DNA of 64,000 nt, taken from Paractinoplanes ferrugineus. Lineage in GTDB: Bacteria > Actinomycetota > Actinomycetes > Mycobacteriales > Micromonosporaceae. Positions within the stretch are counted from its first letter, which is position 1, and each line of letters begins with the position of its first letter. Positions 42,390 through 51,887 of the stretch are shown in pieces. The position numbers and the translations under genes were made by a program. The notes beneath the pieces are model-generated. The model was not told where the DNA came from. It did no database searches and worked only from the letters and a program-made list of their open reading frames with translations. The DNA lies in contig NZ_BOMM01000041.1 of the NCBI RefSeq assembly GCF_016862195.1, positions 1-64,000 on the forward strand. The letters are read 5' to 3'.

Positions 42390-42770
42390 ATGTCTGACAA
42401 GCCGGTTCTACAGCCCGGGCCGAACCACCCGATCACCATCACGCCCACGACCGGCCGGGTCGTGGTGACCGCCGGCGGCAAGGTCGTCGCCGACTCGCAC
42501 AACGCCCTGACCCTGCAGGAGTCGACCTACCCGCCGGTGCAGTACATCCCGCTGGCCGACGTCGATCAAACCCTTCTGCGGCGTACGGAGACGGAGAGCT
42601 ACTGCCCCTTCAAGGGCGACGCCAGTTACTACTCGATCCCGGCCGGCGGCGACAAGGCCGTCGACTCGGTGTGGGAATACCCCAAGCCGCACGACGCGGT
42701 GTCCGAGATCGCCGGTCACGTCGCGTTCTGGGACGGCCGGGTCGACTCCATCGAGGTCCAGGACCACTGA
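42390..42770 (+). CDS. DUF427 domain protein
   Basis: A 126-aa protein of the DUF427 fold (ITPTTGRVVVTAGGKVVADS, YPPVQYIPLADV, YCPFKGDASYYSI, VWEYPKPHDAV, GHVAFWDGRVD). The conserved Glu, Tyr, Cys-Pro-Phe-Lys-Gly and Trp residues of the family are all present. Function unknown. Divergent from the deacylase gene. Confidence 0.92.
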   Translation: MSDKPVLQPGPNHPITITPTTGRVVVTAGGKVVADSHNALTLQESTYPPVQYIPLADVDQTLLRRTETESYCPFKGDASYYSIPAGGDKAVDSVWEYPKPHDAVSEIAGHVAFWDGRVDSIEVQDH

Positions 42771-42786
42771 GGTCCCGCACGGTGAC

Positions 42787-42809
42787 GGCCGCGGCGGTCC
42801 GCCGCGGCC
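42787..42809. terminator. Terminator hairpin between DUF427 and sulfotransferase genes
   Basis: A GC-only stem of at least 9 bp (GGCCGCGGC with GCCGCGGCC) around GGTCC lies between two convergent stops. No U-tract. Likely bidirectional. Confidence 0.6.
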
Positions 42810-42825
42810 CAGCCGGGGCACCGGC

Positions 42826-43854
42826 TCAGCGCAGGCACTGACCGCTGGTCAGCAGGGCGGCGACGGCCGGCTCCAGCCGGTGCGTGCGCAGTACCGCCCG
42901 CGCGTCGTCGACCAGCCCGCGCACCGGTGCGAGCCGGTCGCGGACGGCGAGCCGGGCCCGGTCCAGCCGGTCGGCGGGGGTCGGCGGGCTGAAGGTCGAC
43001 TGCTCATATCCGAAACGGTTCAACCGGCTGCCGAACACCGCCTCGCAGCGTTCGATCTCGGCCGCCGTGAGCCGGTGCTGCCAGCTGCGCACCCGTTCGG
43101 TGGTGACGCTCTGGTGGGTGCGGGTGTGCCACGTCTTGTAACGCGGGACGGCCACCCGGGCCACCTCGTCCGGGTGGGCCATGGCCGGGTCGTAGTCCTC
43201 CCCGAGGAACTCGCACAGTCGGCGCAGCTGGGTCGGCGGGTCGGCGGTCAGATCCTCGTACCGGATCATGAAGTAGGTGTCCGGCGGACAGCGCCGGGCG
43301 GCGCGCAGCGACGCGTCCGCCGCCCGCGACCAGGCGGTGATGTGGTCGCCGAGGTCGGCCGAGCTCCACGGCGCCTCCTTGAGGGAGGCCACGCAGTCGC
43401 GCCCGTCGCGCATGATGTTGACGATCTGGGCGTCCGGGAACAACCGCAGCAGGGTGGGCAGGCTGCGCAGATAGGCCGGGCGCTTGTCGCCCCAGCGCGG
43501 CTTGCCGAACCGCTGCGCGTAGAGGCGGAACACGGTGCCCAGCGCCGAGCCGAGCGTGGGCGGGGCGGCCACGACCGCGTCGATCACCTGCTGCTCGGCC
43601 AGCCCCAGGTCGGCGAACTGCCGCGTACCGATCATCCAGCGGGCCAGTTCGGCGCGCCGCCCCGGATGGCGTAGGTCGCCGAACTCGTGTCGGCGCTGGT
43701 AGGCGGGCAGCACGAAGCGGTTCTCCGGGGGCAGCGCGATCCGCGGGTGGGCGTGCAGCATCAGCTGCAACATCGTGGTCCCCGAGCGGGGACAGCCGAC
43801 GACGAAGATCGGGCGATCGGTGGGCAGGCGCACTCCGCCATCAAAGCAACGCAC
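42826..43854 (-). CDS. PAPS-dependent sulfotransferase family protein
   Basis: A 342-aa cytosolic sulfotransferase with the 5'-phosphosulfate loop GCPRSGTTMLQLML near the N-terminus, MRDGRDCVASLKE for the 3'-phosphate and FMIRYEDLTADP. The central Trp-rich part and the C-terminal helix (RFGYEQS) match the Sulfotransfer_3 group found in actinomycetes. The acceptor is unknown; it could sulfate a secondary metabolite, a glycan or a lipid. The Val at the position of codon 9 is an alternative start. Confidence 0.9.
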   Translation of the reverse strand: MRCFDGGVRLPTDRPIFVVGCPRSGTTMLQLMLHAHPRIALPPENRFVLPAYQRRHEFGDLRHPGRRAELARWMIGTRQFADLGLAEQQVIDAVVAAPPTLGSALGTVFRLYAQRFGKPRWGDKRPAYLRSLPTLLRLFPDAQIVNIMRDGRDCVASLKEAPWSSADLGDHITAWSRAADASLRAARRCPPDTYFMIRYEDLTADPPTQLRRLCEFLGEDYDPAMAHPDEVARVAVPRYKTWHTRTHQSVTTERVRSWQHRLTAAEIERCEAVFGSRLNRFGYEQSTFSPPTPADRLDRARLAVRDRLAPVRGLVDDARAVLRTHRLEPAVAALLTSGQCLR

Positions 43855-43888
43855 GCCGCATTACGGACGCAATCCCTCAAAGCTGTGT

Positions 43889-44884
43889 TTACAGCTTGAT
43901 AACGGCCCGGAGGTCGTCCAACACCTCCGGAGCGACCTCGTACGGCGTGTAGAACGAGATCCGGTCGACCAGATCACCGAACCGGTCGCGCAGGCCCCGG
44001 CCGACGTCGCCGGCCACCGCGAACGTGTCCAGCACCTCGTCGGTGACCAGGGCGGTCATCTCGTCCCAGGCCTGCCGCCGGGACAGCCCGTTGAGCCGGT
44101 CGGCCAGCTCGCCCCAGCCGTGCAGTTCGAGCACGGGCCGGTAGGAAGGCGTGGACGCGTAGAACGCGATCTGCGCCTTGACCGCCTGCTCGGCCCGGGC
44201 GCGGGCGTTCTCGTCGGCGCCGGTCACGACGAACGCGGAGAGCCCGAGCCGGAAGCCGTCGAGGGAACCGCCGCGCGCCGCCCGCAGGATCGGCAAGGTG
44301 CGCTCACGCAGGTAGGCGGGGCTGGTCAACGGGTGCACCAGCATGCCGTCGGCGGCCCGGCCGGCCGCCGCGGTCATCCGCTCCCCCACCGCGGCGAGCA
44401 GGATCGGCGGATTACCGTACGGGTTGGGCCCGGGACTGAAGAAGTCGGTCATCAGCGTGTGGCGGTAGAACTCGCCCCGGAAGTTGAGCCGCTCCCCCGT
44501 CGCCCAGGCCGCCCAGATGGCGCGTACCGCCGCGACGAACTCCTCCAGGCGAGCGGCCGGCTTGCTCCACGGCATCGCGAAGCGCCGCTCGATGTGCGGC
44601 CGCACCTGCGAACCGAGCCCGAGCTGGAACCGCCCCCGGCTGACCAGTTGCACGTCGTTGGCCTGGATCGCGAGGGTCATCGGGTTGCGCGCGAGCGCCA
44701 CCGCGATCCCCGACTGCAAAGTGATCGTCTGCGTCCGCCGAGCCGCCAGCAGCAGCGACCCGAAGACGTCGTGCCGGGTCTCCGCCGCCCCGAACCCGTC
44801 GTAGCCGGCGCGCTCGGCCTGAGCCGCCGCCTCTTCCACCTCGAGCGGCGACGCCGCCACCCCGGCCGCGAAGTCGACCAGCAT
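43889..44884 (-). CDS. LLM-class F420-dependent oxidoreductase (TIGR03617-like)
   Basis: A 331-aa luciferase-like protein beginning MLVDFAAGVAAS, with AAETRHDVFGSLLLAA, IAVALARNPMTLAIQANDVQ, GRFQLGLGSQVRPHIERRF and ILLAAVGERMTAAAGRAADG. These blocks match the F420-dependent subgroup known as TIGR03617. Met at 44884 starts the first beta strand; no good ribosome binding site precedes it. The same strand carries the sulfotransferase gene 34 nt downstream. Confidence 0.88.
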   Translation of the reverse strand: MLVDFAAGVAASPLEVEEAAAQAERAGYDGFGAAETRHDVFGSLLLAARRTQTITLQSGIAVALARNPMTLAIQANDVQLVSRGRFQLGLGSQVRPHIERRFAMPWSKPAARLEEFVAAVRAIWAAWATGERLNFRGEFYRHTLMTDFFSPGPNPYGNPPILLAAVGERMTAAAGRAADGMLVHPLTSPAYLRERTLPILRAARGGSLDGFRLGLSAFVVTGADENARARAEQAVKAQIAFYASTPSYRPVLELHGWGELADRLNGLSRRQAWDEMTALVTDEVLDTFAVAGDVGRGLRDRFGDLVDRISFYTPYEVAPEVLDDLRAVIKL

Positions 44885-45165
44885 CAGAAGTCGATCTGTT
44901 TGGATGAGTACGTCATAGCCAGGCACAATATCGTCCCCGCAGGTCGCGCCCACCGTCACGACGCGTCGTACGCGAGCCTTCCCCGCTGATCTTCGGATGA
45001 CCGGGGCCCCGCACTTCAGATCCGCCCACCGAAGCCTTCCCGTCGCCGATGATCCCTGGGGCATCGACGCCCGGTCGCTGCGCTCGACACCTTGCCCGCA
45101 ATCATCACGGCAGACCTACTAGATGAAGAGGTTGTGGGGTGTCACACCGGTACGAGCATTGGCGT

Positions 45166-45833
45166 ATGCCCGTCGAGCAGCACCCCTTTGTCCTCTTCCT
45201 CGTCACCACGTTCGTCGCGATGATCAGTCCGGGGCCCCGCATGCTCTTTATCCTTGGTTGCGGGATGCTGGCGGCGCGCGCGCCGGGCTGTCGGCTACCG
45301 CAGGGTTTGCGACCAGCGAAATCGTGCACATCGGGTTGGCCGCCGTGGCCTGTCGGCGTTCTTCGCGGCAGCGCCGACGGCGTTTACCGCGATGCGCTTG
45401 GCCGGCGCCGGCTACCTCGTCTGTCTCGGCGTGCAGGCCATCCGTCACCGCGGGCACGAGCTTGTCGAACGGGCCGCCACGAGCATGTCGGGCCGGCGCG
45501 CGTTTCTCCGCGGCCTGCTGACGAACCTGGTGAACCCCGAAGATGATCACCTTCACGATGGCATTCCTGCCACAGTTCGTCGATCCCGGGCTGGGTCGGG
45601 TCTGGCTGCAGGTTCTCGTCCTCGGCACGGTCCTCATCGGGCTCGAGTTCCTGATCGACGGCACTGTAGGTCTGCTCGCGGGACGGATCGGGGACTGGCT
45701 TGGTCGTCGCCGGGCCGCGCGCCGTGTCGAAACGCCCCAGCCATCGAGGACCCCGGCGGTCGACCGGCGCCGGGGTTCACCGCCTTCCTGGGTCAGGCCG
45801 CACGCCAGCGGGGCTGCTTGTCACCCGACTTGA
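45166..45833 (+). pseudogene. LysE/RhtB-family exporter, broken by at least three frameshifts
   Basis: LysE homology runs through three frames in succession: FLVTTFVAMISPGPRMLFIL, then GARAGLSATAGFATSEIVHI in another frame, then GLSAFFAAAPTAFTAMRLAG to LRGLLTNLVNPE, then ITFTMAFLPQFVDPGLGR and the last helices. Read together these are a near-complete amino-acid exporter; separately none is functional. It must be decayed or mis-sequenced. Confidence 0.85.
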
Positions 45834-46359
45834 ACGTGCACCGCATAGCTGTGCCCTTCGACGTGACCCCGCGGGCACCCTCCGGGGAGCAGAACGCGCC
45901 CGGGTGGACGGTGCCCGCTGTGGGCGCCTTGGTGGTGGGTCTCGGCTTGGGCCGCGTCGTCGTCGGTTTCGGCTTGGGCGCGCGGGTGGGTTGGGCGGTG
46001 GTCCTACGCGGCGTCGGCCTGGCTGTGGTGGGTTTGCCGGTGGTGGGCTCGGCTGCCGGCGCGACCGTTGCCGCCGCGGTGGTGGCGGGTGCAGCGGTGG
46101 TGGACTCAACCGTCGGGACGGACTCCGCCGCGGGGCTGCTGCTGGCCGGCAGGGCCACTGCCGGACGGGCCTGTTGGTCGGCTGCCTCTTTCGTCTTGCC
46201 CGGGTTGGGGTCTCCGACGATCAGGCCGAGGGTGACGAGCCCTCCGACACACAGCACGATCATTGCGGTGAACGTGATCAGCGCGATGCGCAGGGTGGAT
46301 ATCTTCTTCGGCGGGGGCGGTGGTGGTTGCCAGCCGAGCGGTGGGACAGGTGAGGACAT
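45793..46359 (-). CDS. Membrane-anchored protein with Thr/Pro-rich stalk and small Cys domain
   Basis: A 188-aa protein: Pro-rich cytoplasmic start (GWQPPPPPPKK), one TM helix (residues 24-48), an extracellular stalk rich in Thr, Pro, Ala and Lys with repeated TTRPKPRPTT-like words, and a C-terminal module GAFCSPEGARGVTSKGTAMRC with two Cys, ending near FKSGDKQPRWR. This C-terminal module recurs in actinobacterial surface proteins; function unknown. Its 3' end overlaps the LysE pseudogene frame by about 40 bp. Confidence 0.75.
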   Translation of the reverse strand: MSSPVPPLGWQPPPPPPKKISTLRIALITFTAMIVLCVGGLVTLGLIVGDPNPGKTKEAADQQARPAVALPASSSPAAESVPTVESTTAAPATTAAATVAPAAEPTTGKPTTARPTPRRTTAQPTRAPKPKPTTTRPKPRPTTKAPTAGTVHPGAFCSPEGARGVTSKGTAMRCTFKSGDKQPRWRAA

Positions 46360-46524
46360 CGCTTCAGGGTGCAGCTATCGGCGGGATGGGTCGATCATCC
46401 GTTCAGGTATCGACCGTTGATGATCGTCGGGAGGGTGGCGATGGCACACCGGTTGGGTGTGGCACATTCGGTCCTTCCAGGCGCCCGCTCGGGCGGTTGG
46501 CGGCGTGCGCATGAGCGAGGCGGC

Positions 46525-47076
46525 TCAGTCGAGTCGTGCGAGCAGGAATTCGACGGCCGCCACGTAGGGCGGCATTGTCGACGCTGTCGTCCCAGACGGT
46601 CTGCGGGAGCAGCCCTTGGTATATCGCGATGAGCACGCGGGCGAGCGCGGCGGCGTCGGTGTCCGGCGCCTGCCGGATGATGAACGCGGCGGCGGCTGTG
46701 CGTGCTTCGTCGACACCGCCACGGACGAGATCCCGGATTCGCGGTGATCGTACGGCCTCGGCCCAGGTCTGCACGCCGATCTGCCGGCGTTCGCGAGCGT
46801 CGGGGTCGCCGATGGAGCGCAACAGCGTCAAGTACGCCGGGACCGGGTTGTCGGCGAGGGCGGCTGACGTTGCTGATGCCAGTCCGAGACGATGGCCGCG
46901 ATGATGTCGTCCTTGCCTGCGAGACAGCGGTAGGGCAGACCGGCGCTGACTCCGGACTCCGTGACGATGTCCTGCATCGACGTGCGGTGGAATCCGTGCC
47001 GGGCGAAGCAGGCCGCGGCGGCGGCGAGGATCTGTTGCCGCCGTCGGGCGCGGTGCGCATCACTGACCTTGGGCAT
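46525..47076 (-). pseudogene. TetR-family regulator broken by two frameshifts
   Basis: The N-terminus MPKVSDAHRARRRQQILAAA with the HTH HRTSMQDIVTESGVSAGLPY is intact to about 46870. The ligand domain continues in a second frame (TSAALADNPVPAYLTLLRSI, QTWAEAVRSPRIRD, DAAALARVLIAIYQG), and the last helix (YVAAVEFLLARLD) lies in a third frame ending at 46525. Not expressed as a full protein. Confidence 0.8.
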
Positions 47077-47598
47077 GCTTGACCTCCGCCTGCGCGATGG
47101 TAGAACTCGGCGGTCGGCTCGAGCGCGGACCGGCTTCCCAGATGACGACGGTGGGCGCAGCGGTGACGACGGTCGGCGCAGCGGTGTCGAGCGCCGCCGC
47201 AGGCAATTCTTGCCGGCTCGGATCGACTGGCCCGAAGCGCACATGAGCGCGCCGGTCGGCCCGGATCCGTGCCTTCACCACGCGCATCTTCGCTTGCTGC
47301 GTGGCCGGGTGGTCGGTCTCCACCACCGGCGTGGTGGCCAGGGCAGGCAGCCGGTAGGCGCGGTTGTCGTACCCGGCGCCGAGCAGGACCACCCGGGTGG
47401 CGCCGGCGGCGACCGCGTCGAGGACCAGGTCGTCGATGAGCCGGGTACGCACGATCGCGGAGGCGCGCGGGCGGGCCGGCCACCGCGGCAGGAACCACGC
47501 GGCGTACCGGTCGTCGAACAGACGCCCGGTGCGGCGTGTCGGCTCAAGAGCGCGGAAAACGCCACGTGGGCTGCGGTGTAACCGGCCTGATCGCGCAT
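47060..47598 (-). pseudogene. LCM-type SAM methyltransferase remnant, truncated and frameshifted
   Basis: The central part (GRLFDDRYAAWFLP, IVRTRLIDDLVLDAV, RVVLLGAGYDNRAYRL, VVETDHPATQQAK) is the N-terminal half of the leucine-carboxymethyltransferase-like family. Its first residues (MRDQAGYTAAHVAFSAL) lie in another frame, and the second half of the enzyme is missing after WEAG. A 21-bp tandem duplication near 47142-47183 repeats AAPTVVT. Confidence 0.75.
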
Positions 47599-47789
47599 CC
47601 CCGCACGCCGATGAATGAACGTCCACTTTTCTGGCGAATCCTGGCGCGGTCACCACTCCCCTTAACCGTCGTTCAGTGCTTAACATCCGCTAAGGTGTGC
47701 GTAGCTCCTCGATCAGGCAGCTCCCCCGCGCCATTTCGGCCAACCCGCCGTGCGCACCCGCTCAGTTCCGCCTGACCAGGAGTTTCCTC

Positions 47790-48995
47790 ATGTCTCAGTT
47801 CGCCGTTCACCCCGCGCTGCCCGCCCAACGCCTCACCGGTGTCGCCAGCTCGCCCGTGCGTGACCTGCTCGCCCTGATCGACCGCCCGGACGTGATCTCG
47901 TTCGCCGGCGGTCTGCCCGCACCCGAGCTCTTCGACGTCGACGGGATGCGGGCCGCCTTCGACCACGTGCTGTCCTCCCCCGGCGGACGGCGTCACCTGC
48001 AATACGCGCCGACCGAGGGCAACCCCGATCTGCGTACGCTGGTGGCCGCCCGGATGACCGCCCGCGGCCTGCCCACCTCGGCCGCCGACCTGCTGGTCAC
48101 CACCGGTTCGCAGCAGGCCCTCACCCTGATCGCGGCCGCCCTGCTCGACCCGGGTGACGTCGTCGCCGCCGAGGAACCGACATATCTGGCCGCCCTGCAA
48201 TGCTTCCAGCTGGCCGGCTGCCGCATCGTGACCGTCCCGTCCGACGACTCCGGAATCGACCCGGCCGCGCTCGCCGACGTGCTCGCCACCGCCCGGCCCA
48301 AGCTGCTCTACCTCGTGCCGACCTTCGCCAACCCGACCGGCCGCACCCTCCCGGTCGCCCGGCGGGCCGAGATCGCCTCGCTCGCGGCGGCCCACGGCAT
48401 GTGGGTGGTCGAGGACGACCCGTACGGCGAACTCCGGTACCGCGGTGAGCCGGTCGCCGCCCTCGCGGCCCAGCCCGACGCCGGCGACCGGGTCCTCCAC
48501 CTCGGCAGCTTCTCCAAGATCGCGGTGCCCGGCCTGCGGCTCGGCTGGGTGCGCACGCCCGCCACGCTGCGCCCGGCCCTGACCGTCGCCAAGCAGGCGG
48601 CCGACCTGCACACCTCCACGATCGACCAGGCCGCCGCCGCGGCGTGGCTCGAGGCCACCGACATGACCGCGCACGTCGCCGGCCTGCGGGACGCCTACCG
48701 CGCCCGGCGGGACGCGATGATGGCCGCCATGCCGTCGACCGCGCCGGCCGGCAGCACCTGGACCGACCCGGACGGCGGCATGTTCACCTGGGTGCGCCTG
48801 CCCGGCGAGGTCGACACGGCCACGATGCTGCCGGCCGCCCTCGCCCGCGACGTCGCCTTCGTGCCGGGCGCGCCGTTCTACGCCGGGCCGCCCGACACCG
48901 CGACCATGCGGCTGTCGTTCACCACCCATACCCCGGCCGAGATCACCGAAGGCATGGGACGGCTGGCCACAGTCCTCAGGACGCCTGCTTCCTGA
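47790..48995 (+). CDS. PLP-dependent aminotransferase, class I/II (LysN/AruH-like)
   Basis: A 401-aa fold-type I aminotransferase: VISFAGGLPAPELFD, QYAPTEGNPDLRTLVA, TTGSQQALTLIA, PTFANPTGRTL, VVEDDPYGELRY and the Schiff-base Lys243 in GSFSKIAVPGLRLGW. This is the MocR-related group without the regulator domain, typically acting on 2-aminoadipate, valine or aromatic amino acids. CAGGAG precedes the ATG. It converges on the metalloprotease gene with a 20-bp overlap. Confidence 0.92.
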   Translation: MSQFAVHPALPAQRLTGVASSPVRDLLALIDRPDVISFAGGLPAPELFDVDGMRAAFDHVLSSPGGRRHLQYAPTEGNPDLRTLVAARMTARGLPTSAADLLVTTGSQQALTLIAAALLDPGDVVAAEEPTYLAALQCFQLAGCRIVTVPSDDSGIDPAALADVLATARPKLLYLVPTFANPTGRTLPVARRAEIASLAAAHGMWVVEDDPYGELRYRGEPVAALAAQPDAGDRVLHLGSFSKIAVPGLRLGWVRTPATLRPALTVAKQAADLHTSTIDQAAAAAWLEATDMTAHVAGLRDAYRARRDAMMAAMPSTAPAGSTWTDPDGGMFTWVRLPGEVDTATMLPAALARDVAFVPGAPFYAGPPDTATMRLSFTTHTPAEITEGMGRLATVLRTPAS

Positions 48996-50610
48996 TCCAC
49001 GAGACGCAGGCCTTGTCCACGGTCGCGAACGGCACCCCGTACGCGTCCCGGGAGGCCTGGTCGTAGCTGTTGTCCTCGGTGAGAACCAGCCGCACAAAGG
49101 TGAACAGCTTCGTCTCGCCGTACTTCGCCGCCATGCAGTCGGCCGCCCAGTGGCTCAACCCGTAGAACGCGTCACCCGCCCGCGCCGGGGCTTTCGGCCC
49201 CGGCCGGACCGGCACGATGGATTTCGGGGCGGCCCGGTCGAACTGCCATTTCACGCTGTACTTCCGGAAACTGCCGGCGGCACCCTTCGGTTTCCACCCG
49301 ATGTATTCGGCGATGCCCTCACTGAGCCAGGTGTCCTCGACCGCGTCCATCTGAAAGGCGCCGGTCAACGTCACCACATGCCCGAGCTCGTGCTGCACGG
49401 TGGTCCGCAGCGTCAACGCGTCGTCCATCTCCGACATCCGCACGATGACGTCGATCCCGCGCCGGTTGAGCGGCATCGCCAGTCCGATCGCCCATTCGTC
49501 GGGCTCCCCGCCGTACCAGGATTTCCACTGCTTCTCGCCGGCCAGAAAAATGCGGTAGTCCCGCTGCGGGGTCCCGTTCAGCGCCGCATAGCGGTCGGCG
49601 ACCACCGCCGCCTGCTCGGCCACCGGCAGCACCACCGGCAGATATTTCTCCTGCCCCGTGGCCGCCGCGACGACGACCCGTTTGCCGGTGGCGAACACCA
49701 GGTCGGTGCTCTCCCACGGCAACGGCTGATGGAAATCCGGATTCGGCGACGCACCGAGCGCGCTGATCACGAATCTACCGCCGACCGGCCGCATGGTGAC
49801 CGTCTGCGAGATGTGCGGCGGCTTCGCCCATTCGGTGGCCGCGTCCGCCGGGCACATCTGCTCCCCGAAGCAGTAGAGCGATTCGACCCGGATCGAAAGC
49901 GCCGTCGCATCGCCCTTGACGGCCCGGCCCAGCCCCGGCTCGTACTCGAATCGCGTCACCCCCAGTCCGCGCAGATTCCGGAATAGACCGCGGTATTTCG
50001 CCACCAGCGGTGCCTTGCTCGCATCGACCGCCGCGAGCCACCCGCTCTCATCCCCGGCCAGAAGCGCTTTCGCCTGCGCCTCGAGAACCGCCACGGCCCG
50101 GTCATAGGGCGTCGCCGGCTCGGCACCGGACGATGCCGGCGGCACGCTGGGCGCCGCTATCGCCGCGCCTTTCGGCTGCGGCTTGAGCAGAACAACCCCG
50201 AGCACGAGTACGCCGAGAGCCGCCACGACCGCGACGCCGCCCTTCACCCACCGCCGGGCGCGCACCCCCTCGACATCTCCCCTGCCATCTCCCTCGCCGG
50301 CCCCGACGGTCCCGCTGGCCAGATCCGCGTCCGTAGCGGCCTCTCCCACAGCCGCCGCCTGCGTCCCAGCCGCAACCCCCGAAGCCGGCACGATCTCCCC
50401 CGGCCCGTTTTCCCGGGCGCCCGCCGGGCCCTCGTCCGCGACCTGGGCGGACGGCACGCTCGCAGCCGCGACCGGGGCGGGCCGGTCGGGTTCGAGGGTG
50501 TCGTGGCCGGGCTGACGCTGGGCCGGGATCCCGGAAGCAGCTGCCTCCTCCGGCGACGGGGGCGGCGGGGGCGCGGGCGGGGGCGGGGAGACGTCGGGTT
50601 GGTCGGGCAT
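48976..50610 (-). CDS. Membrane-anchored gluzincin metalloprotease (HELGH), peptidase MA-like
   Basis: A 544-aa protein with an extremely Pro-rich start (SPPPPAPPPPPSP), an acidic/Ala-rich cytoplasmic segment, one TM helix (VVAALGVLVLGVVLL, about residues 133-150) and a large extracellular domain. Zinc-protease features are clear: His407-Glu-Leu-Gly-His411 and Glu431 in WLSEGIAEYIGW, the gluzincin spacing. An NTF2-like segment (LLAGDESGWLAAVD) may precede it. Substrate unknown. The 3' end overlaps the aminotransferase by 20 bp. Confidence 0.85.
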   Translation of the reverse strand: MPDQPDVSPPPPAPPPPPSPEEAAASGIPAQRQPGHDTLEPDRPAPVAAASVPSAQVADEGPAGARENGPGEIVPASGVAAGTQAAAVGEAATDADLASGTVGAGEGDGRGDVEGVRARRWVKGGVAVVAALGVLVLGVVLLKPQPKGAAIAAPSVPPASSGAEPATPYDRAVAVLEAQAKALLAGDESGWLAAVDASKAPLVAKYRGLFRNLRGLGVTRFEYEPGLGRAVKGDATALSIRVESLYCFGEQMCPADAATEWAKPPHISQTVTMRPVGGRFVISALGASPNPDFHQPLPWESTDLVFATGKRVVVAAATGQEKYLPVVLPVAEQAAVVADRYAALNGTPQRDYRIFLAGEKQWKSWYGGEPDEWAIGLAMPLNRRGIDVIVRMSEMDDALTLRTTVQHELGHVVTLTGAFQMDAVEDTWLSEGIAEYIGWKPKGAAGSFRKYSVKWQFDRAAPKSIVPVRPGPKAPARAGDAFYGLSHWAADCMAAKYGETKLFTFVRLVLTEDNSYDQASRDAYGVPFATVDKACVSWIRKQAS

Positions 50611-50763
50611 GGCGTCTCCTCGGTACGGGTCGGATGCGTGGATCTAACCAACCTCCGATCGACAACGGTCACACGGGTGGCATCCCGCTCGCCTGGTCGC
50701 ACCGTAATTGGATCCGAACCAGGGGTGCCGATCCAGTGTGCTGAGTCGGTAAGGTGCGCTCCC

Positions 50764-51597
50764 ATGACGGATCGGATGCTCGTCGTGGGGGCGAGCGGCC
50801 ACCTGGGCCGCAAGGTCGCCGCCCGCGCCATGGCGGCCGGCTGGATGGTCGTCGGCACCTGCTTCAGCTCCGCGGGCGAACTGGGCGAGTTACGCCTCGA
50901 CATCCGCGACCCGGCCGCCGTCCGTGAACTGATGCGCCGCGTCTTCCCCAGCGTCGTCATCCACGCCGCCGCGGGCCGCGAGGACTGGCGGGTGATCGCC
51001 GACGGCGCCGCCCACGTCGCGGTGGCGGCCTACTCGGTCGGCGCGCGCATGGTGCACATGTCGAGCGAGGCCGTCTTCTCCGGACGCGACGTCCACTACG
51101 ACGAGTCCGCCCAACCGGACCCCATTTATCGGTACGGCGCGGCGAAAGCAGCCGCCGAGACAGCCGTACGAGCGATCGACCCCACCGCCGCCGTGGTCCG
51201 TACCTCGCTGATCGTCGGTGACGGCCGAGGCGCCCACGAGACCCTGACCCACAACCTGATCGCCGGGCGCAGCACCGGCATGCTCTTCACCGACCAGATC
51301 CGCAAGCCGATCCACGTCGACGACCTGGCCGACGCCCTCCTGGAACTGGCCGCCAACGACTACCACGGCATCCTCAACCTGGCCGGCCCCGACCCGATCA
51401 GCCGCTACGACCTCGGCGTCCTGGTCGCCGAACGAGACGGCCTGGACCCGTCCCTGATCCCGTCCGGCCGGGCCGCCGACATGGGCGTGACCGTCCCCGC
51501 CGACATCCGCCTGACCACCGACCTCGCGGAGTCCCTGCTGCGCACCCGCCTGCGCGGCGTGACCGACTTCATGGCCGGCGACTCCGTAGGCGTCTGA
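50764..51597 (+). CDS. RmlD-like NAD(P)-dependent sugar reductase/epimerase
   Basis: A 277-aa extended-SDR protein: VVGASGHLGRKVAARA, LDIRDPAAVRELM, VIHAAAGREDW, MVHMSSEAVFSGRD, YRYGAAKAAAE (Tyr-x3-Lys) and PIHVDDLADALLELA. It resembles dTDP-4-dehydrorhamnose reductase (RmlD), but no other sugar-nucleotide gene is near, so it may be a general oxidoreductase. Confidence 0.88.
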   Translation: MTDRMLVVGASGHLGRKVAARAMAAGWMVVGTCFSSAGELGELRLDIRDPAAVRELMRRVFPSVVIHAAAGREDWRVIADGAAHVAVAAYSVGARMVHMSSEAVFSGRDVHYDESAQPDPIYRYGAAKAAAETAVRAIDPTAAVVRTSLIVGDGRGAHETLTHNLIAGRSTGMLFTDQIRKPIHVDDLADALLELAANDYHGILNLAGPDPISRYDLGVLVAERDGLDPSLIPSGRAADMGVTVPADIRLTTDLAESLLRTRLRGVTDFMAGDSVGV

Positions 51598-51887
51598 ACT
51601 CCGACCCGCCTTCCGCCCGGCCCGCGCGACTGGGCCACCCCTGAACCCGCGCCTCCACCGCGAACTTGCCGGTCCCCGGGGCCGTGCGCCGGACCGGCGA
51701 ACCGCCCGGCGACGGCGGGCGCGACCAGGATCGGGTCCCTGGCCGGATCGCACCGCGAATCGAACCAGCGCGCGCGTCGGTCCAACCCAGCCCGGCCCGG
51801 CGGTCAGCCCCGCCCGAGATCAAATCCAGCAACCCGCAGCCGAGCCGATGTCCGAAGCCCGGCCGGCCCCCGAACGACGCGAACCCC
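51598..51887. other. Intergenic stretch without recognised gene
   Basis: About 290 nt between convergent genes. High-GC frames on both strands, none family-like; no strong hairpin found. Confidence 0.4.
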
